A stretch of 64,000 bases of DNA. Origin: Spirochaetota bacterium (GTDB taxonomy: Bacteria; Spirochaetota; Spirochaetia; Treponematales; Treponemataceae). The stretch lies in assembly GCA_023393015.1 (NCBI GenBank), contig JAEWMY010000005.1, positions 115,341 to 179,340 of the forward strand, in the 5' to 3' direction. The translations under genes were made by a program, and so were the position numbers. Positions 60,948 through 64,000 of this stretch are shown piece by piece. Position 1 is the first letter of the stretch. Every line of letters begins with the position of its first letter. The notes under the pieces were generated by a model. The model did no database searches. It had not been told where the DNA came from and worked only from the letters and a program-made list of their open reading frames with translations.

Positions 60948-61784
60948 CTACAGCTGGCGGCCCGTCCTCAGTTTTTCCTCGAAGCGTTCGAGACTCTTTC
61001 CCGAAAGATCCGCGGGTTTGCCCGCGAGCAGGTTCTTGAGCGCCGTCATCTCCTCGCCCGAGAAGGACACGGCGCTGATCTGGTGTCGCTCGAAGGAGGC
61101 CGTGGCGAGCGGGGCGACGCGACGGCATATGTCGAGCATGGCGTTCGCGTAGTCGCGGATTTCCTTTTGCGCGTGGGAGTCGCAGCGGAGCCTGAGGAAG
61201 CGGAAGAGGTTGTGCAGGTCGATCTGCCAGTACCATTCGGTATAGGTGGAGAGGGGAAGGTTGATCCGCGCGAGTTCGCGCGCGATGTTCTTCTCGATGA
61301 GTTTGCCGTATCCCGAGAAGGCGGCGGCCTGTTGGTTGGCAAGCGCCTCGCGCACTTCGGCCGAGACGTCGGCGGGAACGGGATCGGGCGAGCGGCCCTG
61401 CTTGTTGTCGTCGCTCTGGTACGCGACGTCCTTGGCTTCCGGCACGTAGCACTCGTCCTTCATGATGGAATAACGGCCGGATATCTCGTTGACGCGCGCC
61501 GTCCGGTGGCGGATCCACTGGCGGGCGACGAAGATCGGGAGTTTCACGTGAAAGGTGAGGACCACCTGCTCGAAGGGGGAGGTGTGCTCGTGGCGGAGGA
61601 GGTAGTCGATGAGGGCCCCGTCCTCGCGGACGGTCTTGGTTCCCTCCCCGTAGGAGACGCGGGCGGCCTGTACGATGCGGGAATCCCCGCCCATGTAGTC
61701 GACGAGTCTCACGAATCCCTTGTCGAGGACCGGAAATTCCCTGTCCAGGATCTCTTCGGCGGTGGTAACTACGCAATGTGCCAT
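60948..61784 (-). CDS. thyX: FAD-dependent thymidylate synthase
   Basis: 278 aa. It makes dTMP from dUMP using FAD and methylene-tetrahydrofolate. The signature is present as QWIRHRTARVNEISGRYS (RHRx7S), with FEQVVLTFHVKLP before it. Start 61784 lies 7 nt after TATACT with no Shine-Dalgarno; a start eight codons earlier would lie above the -10 box. FHVK in this protein is encoded by a parS-like palindrome. No thyA is in the window. Confidence 0.96.
   Translation of the reverse strand: MAHCVVTTAEEILDREFPVLDKGFVRLVDYMGGDSRIVQAARVSYGEGTKTVREDGALIDYLLRHEHTSPFEQVVLTFHVKLPIFVARQWIRHRTARVNEISGRYSIMKDECYVPEAKDVAYQSDDNKQGRSPDPVPADVSAEVREALANQQAAAFSGYGKLIEKNIARELARINLPLSTYTEWYWQIDLHNLFRFLRLRCDSHAQKEIRDYANAMLDICRRVAPLATASFERHQISAVSFSGEEMTALKNLLAGKPADLSGKSLERFEEKLRTGRQL
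61540..61555. other. parS-like site inside thyX
   Basis: The 12-bp core TTTCACGTGAAA (61542-61553) of parS is perfect, but only one of the four outer bases matches, 13 of 16 in total. It could be a weak ParB site 40 kb from the main pair, or coding sequence. Confidence 0.4.
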
Positions 61785-61791
61785 AGCGGGC

Positions 61792-61837
61792 AGTATAGCC
61801 AGTGCCATCTTGACAGTGCAAGGGGTCGTGCTGTAAT
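61792..61837. promoter_or_regulatory. Overlapping thyX and tRNA-cluster promoters
   Basis: Leftward thyX promoter: TTGCAC (61816-61821), 18 bp, TATACT (61792-61797), 7 nt before the ATG. Rightward tRNA promoter: consensus TTGACA (61810-61815), 16 bp, TGTAAT (61832-61837). The two overlap, so use of one should hinder the other. Confidence 0.65.
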
Positions 61838-61853
61838 CTTAGGAACATTTTTT

Positions 61854-61938
61854 GGAGCGGTGTCCGAGCGGTTTAAGGAGGCGGTCTTGAAAACCGTTGT
61901 GCCGAAAGGTACCGGGGGTTCGAATCCCCCCTGCTCCG
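61854..61938 (+). tRNA. tRNA-Ser(TGA)
   Basis: 85-nt class II tRNA. Acceptor strands GGAGCGG and CTGCTCC pair, the discriminator is G, the anticodon loop centre reads TGA between CGGTCT and AACCG, a long variable arm is present, and the T-arm is GGGGGTTCGAATCCCCC. CCA is not encoded. Confidence 0.95.
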
Positions 61939-61984
61939 GCGACAAACCGGTTGCGGGACGCTGACTTCGGAACGTGTGACCTTT

Positions 61985-62072
61985 GGAGCGGTGCGAGAGA
62001 GGCCGAATCGGGCTCCCTGCTAAGGAGTTGTGCCCCAAAAGGGTACCGGGGGTTCGAATCCCCCCTGCTCCG
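61985..62072 (+). tRNA. tRNA-Ser(GCT)
   Basis: 88 nt. Acceptor GGAGCGG/CTGCTCC, anticodon GCT within CTCCCTGCTAAGGAG, long variable arm, T-arm with TTCGAATCC, discriminator G. No CCA encoded. Reads AGC/AGU. Confidence 0.95.
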
Positions 62073-62135
62073 TAACGATTGCGGTAACGCTGTTGTACTT
62101 TCGTATCGGAACTCCGAAAGGAGGACGATGGAACC

Positions 62136-62264
62136 GGGGATTCGAACCGGAGCCTTCGCTGACCGATAGGGAAGAAAAGGCGGCTGATGCCGCCGTCAGA
62201 AGGCGCAGGCGGGTTTGAGTCGAGGACAGGATGTCCGAGGCGAAAACCGAATCCCCCTGCTCCG
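62136..62264 (+). repeat. tRNA-linked palindromic repeat, copy A
   Basis: Opens with GGGGATTCG and closes with CGAATCCCCCTGCTCCG, so the ends are inverted copies of the T-arm side, and the closing end repeats the 3' end of the tRNA-Ser(GCT) just upstream with one C fewer. The middle differs from copies B and C and has its own hairpins (GGCGGCTGATGCCGCC). Confidence 0.7.
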
Positions 62265-62273
62265 GATTATCTT

Positions 62274-62347
62274 GAGACTATAGCTCAGCTGGATAGAGCG
62301 TCAGATTGCGGATCTGAAGGCCGGTGGTTCGAACCCACTTAGTCTCA
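62274..62347 (+). tRNA. tRNA-Arg(GCG)
   Basis: 74 nt. Acceptor GAGACTA/TAGTCTC, D-arm AGCTCAGCTGGATAGAGC, anticodon stem TCAGA/TCTGA around TTGCGGA giving anticodon GCG, T-arm GGTTCGAACC, discriminator A. GCG is unusual; most bacteria read CGC/CGU/CGA with ACG. Confidence 0.93.
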
Positions 62348-62350
62348 TAT

Positions 62351-62378
62351 AGGCCGTCTTCCGGGACGGCCTTTTTTT
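62351..62378 (+). terminator. Terminator after tRNA-Arg
   Basis: AGGCCGTC (62351-62358) and GACGGCCT (62365-62372) pair over 8 bp, with a T-run after. It ends the first half of the RNA cluster. Confidence 0.88.
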
Positions 62379-62404
62379 AACGCGGGCGCGAAGGCGTACC
62401 GTAT

Positions 62405-62489
62405 GGAGAGATGCGAGAGCGGCTGAATCGGGCGGTCTCGAAAACCGTTATACCGCAAGGTATCGGGGGTTCGAATCCCCCTCTCTCCG
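62405..62489 (+). tRNA. tRNA-Ser(CGA)
   Basis: 85 nt. Acceptor GGAGAGA/TCTCTCC, anticodon CGA within CGGTCTCGAAAACCG, long variable arm, T-arm GGGGGTTCGAATCCCCC, discriminator G. Confidence 0.94.
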
Positions 62490-62551
62490 TATCTCATGGA
62501 GCCCCCGAAAGCCTTGTACTAACGGCGGTTCTTTAAGAAGCATTTGATCGG

Positions 62552-62638
62552 GGGGATTCGATCCGGAGCTCCCCGCCGAGCGAATGCGAGGTTCAAGGGG
62601 AGCGGAGGCGGCCCGAAGGGCGAATCCCCCTCTCTCCG
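62552..62638 (+). repeat. tRNA-linked palindromic repeat, copy B
   Basis: 87 bp. Opens GGGGATTCG and ends in a copy of the tRNA-Ser(CGA) 3' end: 19 bases from 62472 recur exactly at 62621. Inside, GAGCTCCCCGCCGAGCGAAT and GGCGGCCCGAAGGGC match copy C. Confidence 0.8.
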
Positions 62639-62651
62639 TGTCATGTTTTTT

Positions 62652-62738
62652 GGAGAGATGTCCGAGTGGTCGAAGGTGCACGCTTGGAAGGCGTGTGTGC
62701 TCGAAAGAGTACCGAGGGTTCGAATCCCTCTCTCTCCG
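62652..62738 (+). tRNA. tRNA-Ser(GGA)
   Basis: 87 nt. Acceptor GGAGAGA/TCTCTCC, anticodon GGA within CGCTTGGAAGGCG, long variable arm, T-arm GAGGGTTCGAATCCCTC, discriminator G. Confidence 0.94.
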
Positions 62739-62800
62739 GATTGCTATTATGAACTGTGAAAACAGTACGGCGATGAATGCGTTCGTTTAGGACGTAATCT

Positions 62801-62884
62801 GGGGATTCGAACCGGAGCCCCCGCCGAGCGAATGCGAGGGGAGAGGGGGCGTAGGCGGCCCCGAAGGGGCGAATCCCTCTCTCC
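62801..62884 (+). repeat. tRNA-linked palindromic repeat, copy C
   Basis: 84 bp. GGGGATTCG at the left and CGAATCCCTCTCTCC at the right; the latter copies the 3' end of tRNA-Ser(GGA) with one TC fewer. Shares GCCGAGCGAATGCGAGG and GGCGGCCCCGAAGGGGC with copy B. GCCCCC/GGGGGC can pair inside. Confidence 0.8.
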
Positions 62885-62895
62885 AACATTACCGA

Positions 62896-63020
62896 CCGTT
62901 CCGAATAGCCCAGGTCCTATGCAAGGAACCGCTTCCCAACCCCGCCAGATCCGGAAGGAAGCAACGGCAAGAAGCCGGTTTCTGTGCCGTAGTGTACCTG
63001 GGCTTTTCGGAACGGTTTTT
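62896..63020 (+). ncRNA. ffs: Signal recognition particle RNA (4.5S type)
   Basis: A long hairpin RNA: CCGTTCCGAA (62896-62905) pairs with TTCGGAACGG (63006-63015), and GCCCAGGT with ACCTGGGC. The conserved Ffh-binding domain IV is visible as CAGATCCGGAAGGAAGCAAC near 62950. A T-run at 63016-63021 ends it. It scaffolds Ffh/FtsY targeting. The ends are approximate. Its 3' T-run contains the stop codon of the downstream toxin gene. Confidence 0.92.
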
Positions 63021-63403
63021 TAATTGCCAGGAAACAAGCGAAAACCATGTAAAGAACTCATAATCTCAAAATGCTTATCCAGTGTAAACAATTCCAGATT
63101 ATTTTCCATAACGGTTTGTGCAATAATGAGATCAGCAATTCCAACCTTGTTTAGTCCGTTTTTAAGGTTCTTAGTCTGCATAGTGATTATTTCATCCCAA
63201 TTGATAGTCAATGGTATTTTTGTTATTGCAAGGAGTAATTCCTTTAATACCTTTTCTTTTTTAAAATTAATCGAAGGCAATAATTCGGAAAGAATCAGAT
63301 CATTCAGGCAAACCGTATTAACATCAAGCAAGGCATTCAACGCGATTGTTTTACCGTTCCCCTTGAAATATTCAATCCACACCGATGAATCTACTAAAAC
63401 CAT
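63020..63403 (-). CDS. vapC: VapC-like PIN-domain toxin
   Basis: 127 aa from ATG 63403. PIN residues: Asp in MVLVDSSVWIEYF (Asp5), Glu in NDLILSELL near residue 40, Asp in VGIADLIIAQT and Asp in LFTLDKHFEI, the four acidic positions of an active RNase toxin. The start is one base after the antitoxin stop (TGAaATG). The pair is far more AT-rich than the genes around it, which suggests transfer. The stop codon falls in the terminator of the SRP RNA. Confidence 0.92.
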   Translation of the reverse strand: MVLVDSSVWIEYFKGNGKTIALNALLDVNTVCLNDLILSELLPSINFKKEKVLKELLLAITKIPLTINWDEIITMQTKNLKNGLNKVGIADLIIAQTVMENNLELFTLDKHFEIMSSLHGFRLFPGN

Positions 63404-63404
63404 T

Positions 63405-63596
63405 TCACCGTTTCCTTGATGCATTAAGGTCTATGTCCAGATCTATTTTCCCATAGTATTTTTTAATATCCTTGATTTTTTCTTTCTGGATCAAATTTAC
63501 AAGCGCGGTTTTGATCAAATCGGTTTTGGTCTGAATATGCGTTAGGGCAAGCGCCTCATCAATGAGTGTTTCGGGCAAATCAAGAGTAGTTCTCAT
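63405..63596 (-). CDS. vapB: VapB-like antitoxin
   Basis: 63 aa. A ribbon-helix-helix-type N-terminus MRTTLDLPETLIDEALAL is followed by TKTDLIKTALVNLI and a basic tail, typical of the short VapB/DUF2191 antitoxins of VapC pairs. AGGAGG lies 8 nt before the ATG. It is AT-rich like its partner. Autoregulation through the ATGCAT boxes upstream is likely. Confidence 0.9.
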   Translation of the reverse strand: MRTTLDLPETLIDEALALTHIQTKTDLIKTALVNLIQKEKIKDIKKYYGKIDLDIDLNASRKR

Positions 63597-63610
63597 ATCA
63601 AAGTCCTCCT

Positions 63611-63662
63611 ATGCATAACAATAGTATTCCGGATATGCATTGTCAATACATTAGTTATGCAT
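63611..63662 (-). promoter_or_regulatory. vapBC promoter and operator
   Basis: Minus-strand TTGACA (63641-63646), 17 bp, TATTGT (63618-63623). Three ATGCAT palindromes (63611, 63635, 63657) are spaced about two helical turns apart, and ATGCATAAC (63611) mirrors GTTATGCAT (63654), so a dimeric antitoxin could bind along the promoter. Confidence 0.6.
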
Positions 63663-63891
63663 GCTTATGTATGCTTACAGGTTATGGATTTGTTTCCCCC
63701 GGCGTGAAGCGTCCGTCCATCTTTTATGGACGATGGCTTTACGCAAGGAGTTTATACGGCGGAACGAGATTACTGGCAGCCATTTATGAGCCTTTCTCCT
63801 TCTTCCTCGTCCATTATAGTCAGAAAATTTCCTTCCCCGCCCGAAACCCGGTATACACTGAGCGGTATCAAGTAAGTAAAAGGACGCGCAT
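63663..63891. other. Intergenic stretch between vapBC and the lipoprotein gene
   Basis: No convincing ORF. CGTCCAT (63714-63720) and ATGGACG (63726-63732) form a 7-bp hairpin. TATACA near 63852 may be the -10 box for the next gene. Nothing else is recognisable. Confidence 0.4.
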
Positions 63892-64000
63892 ATGAAAAAG
63901 TACGCGACAATGTGTTCCGTAACGGTGATACTGGCATTAACCCTTGCGGCGTTATTCGCCTGTTCATCAGGATCGGGGGGCGATTTCATCCTTCCGCCCG
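63892..64000 (+). CDS. Putative lipoprotein, N-terminal fragment
   Basis: 36 codons run off the right edge. MKK starts a hydrophobic core that ends in the lipobox LFAC, followed by a Ser/Gly-rich linker (SSGSGG). The protein would be exported and lipidated on that Cys. Function cannot be inferred. AGGA lies 7 nt before the ATG. Confidence 0.75.
   Translation, partial: MKKYATMCSVTVILALTLAALFACSSGSGGDFILPP

Noticed and set aside
1..64000. CRISPR array or insertion sequence
   Set aside because: No regularly spaced repeats of array type, no transposase-like ORF and no terminal inverted repeats were seen; the only repeats are the tRNA-linked ones.

Overview
The window is a 64 kb piece of a moderately GC-rich bacterial chromosome that includes the replication-origin neighbourhood. 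The organism is probably a spirochaete of the Treponema/Spirochaeta lineage. That is inferred from the order jag-yidC-yidD-rnpA-rpmH / DUF721-recF-dnaN-dnaA / gyrB-gyrA, a cyclophilin-FKBP fusion, cytosolic chemoreceptor and GGDEF proteins, and ThyX; no 16S gene is present to confirm it. ThyX and an H-cluster-type sensor suggest an anaerobe.

Layout. Positions 1-5.2 kb hold a DUF58 protein and a transglutaminase/TPR fusion. From 5.2 to 16.4 kb everything runs leftward: PPIase, glpK, a secreted protein, jag, yidC, yidD, rnpA, rpmH, then DUF721, recF, dnaN and dnaA, with an AT-rich DnaA-box region between dnaN and dnaA. gyrB and gyrA run rightward from 16.5 kb, so strand use flips here as expected at an origin. 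At 21-22 kb a PIN-type toxin-antitoxin pair ends in a perfect ParB site (parS), with a second parS 86 bp on. ArfB, a nitroreductase and a leader-peptide/attenuator-controlled heterodimeric ABC exporter follow (22-27 kb), then a ZIP transporter, carB, thrH, cstA, an HD hydrolase, a ModF-like double ATPase, and a divergent ilvY-ilvC pair resembling the enterobacterial one (36.7-39.3 kb).

Positions 39-46 kb carry a hydrolase with a divergent GlxA-type regulator, a glycerol-1-phosphate dehydrogenase/HAD phosphatase pair, an RluA-family pseudouridine synthase and, divergently, a soluble chemoreceptor fused to a [FeFe]-hydrogenase-like H-cluster domain. From 46 to 61 kb are metK, a CBM48 protein, apbE, two diguanylate cyclases, aspS, hemolysin III, TrmH, a beta-CASP nuclease, DUF2804, an unknown 571-aa protein and thyX. 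Positions 61.8-63 kb are an RNA cluster with all four serine tRNA isoacceptors, tRNA-Arg(GCG) and the SRP RNA. Three palindromic repeats there each end in a copy of the 3' end of the tRNA in front of them. An AT-rich vapBC pair sits against the SRP RNA terminator, and a lipoprotein gene runs off the right edge.

Two patterns cut across the window. At least nine genes (dnaA, ilvY, the glxA-type regulator, the rluA-family gene, both GGDEF genes, aspS, the beta-CASP gene, thyX) have a promoter whose -10 box lies only 5-8 nt before the start codon, with no Shine-Dalgarno, which suggests leaderless mRNAs. Many divergent pairs have overlapping promoters. The strongest candidates for something little described are the H-cluster chemoreceptor, the parS embedded in a toxin gene, the leader-peptide control of the ABC exporter and the tRNA-Ser-linked repeats.
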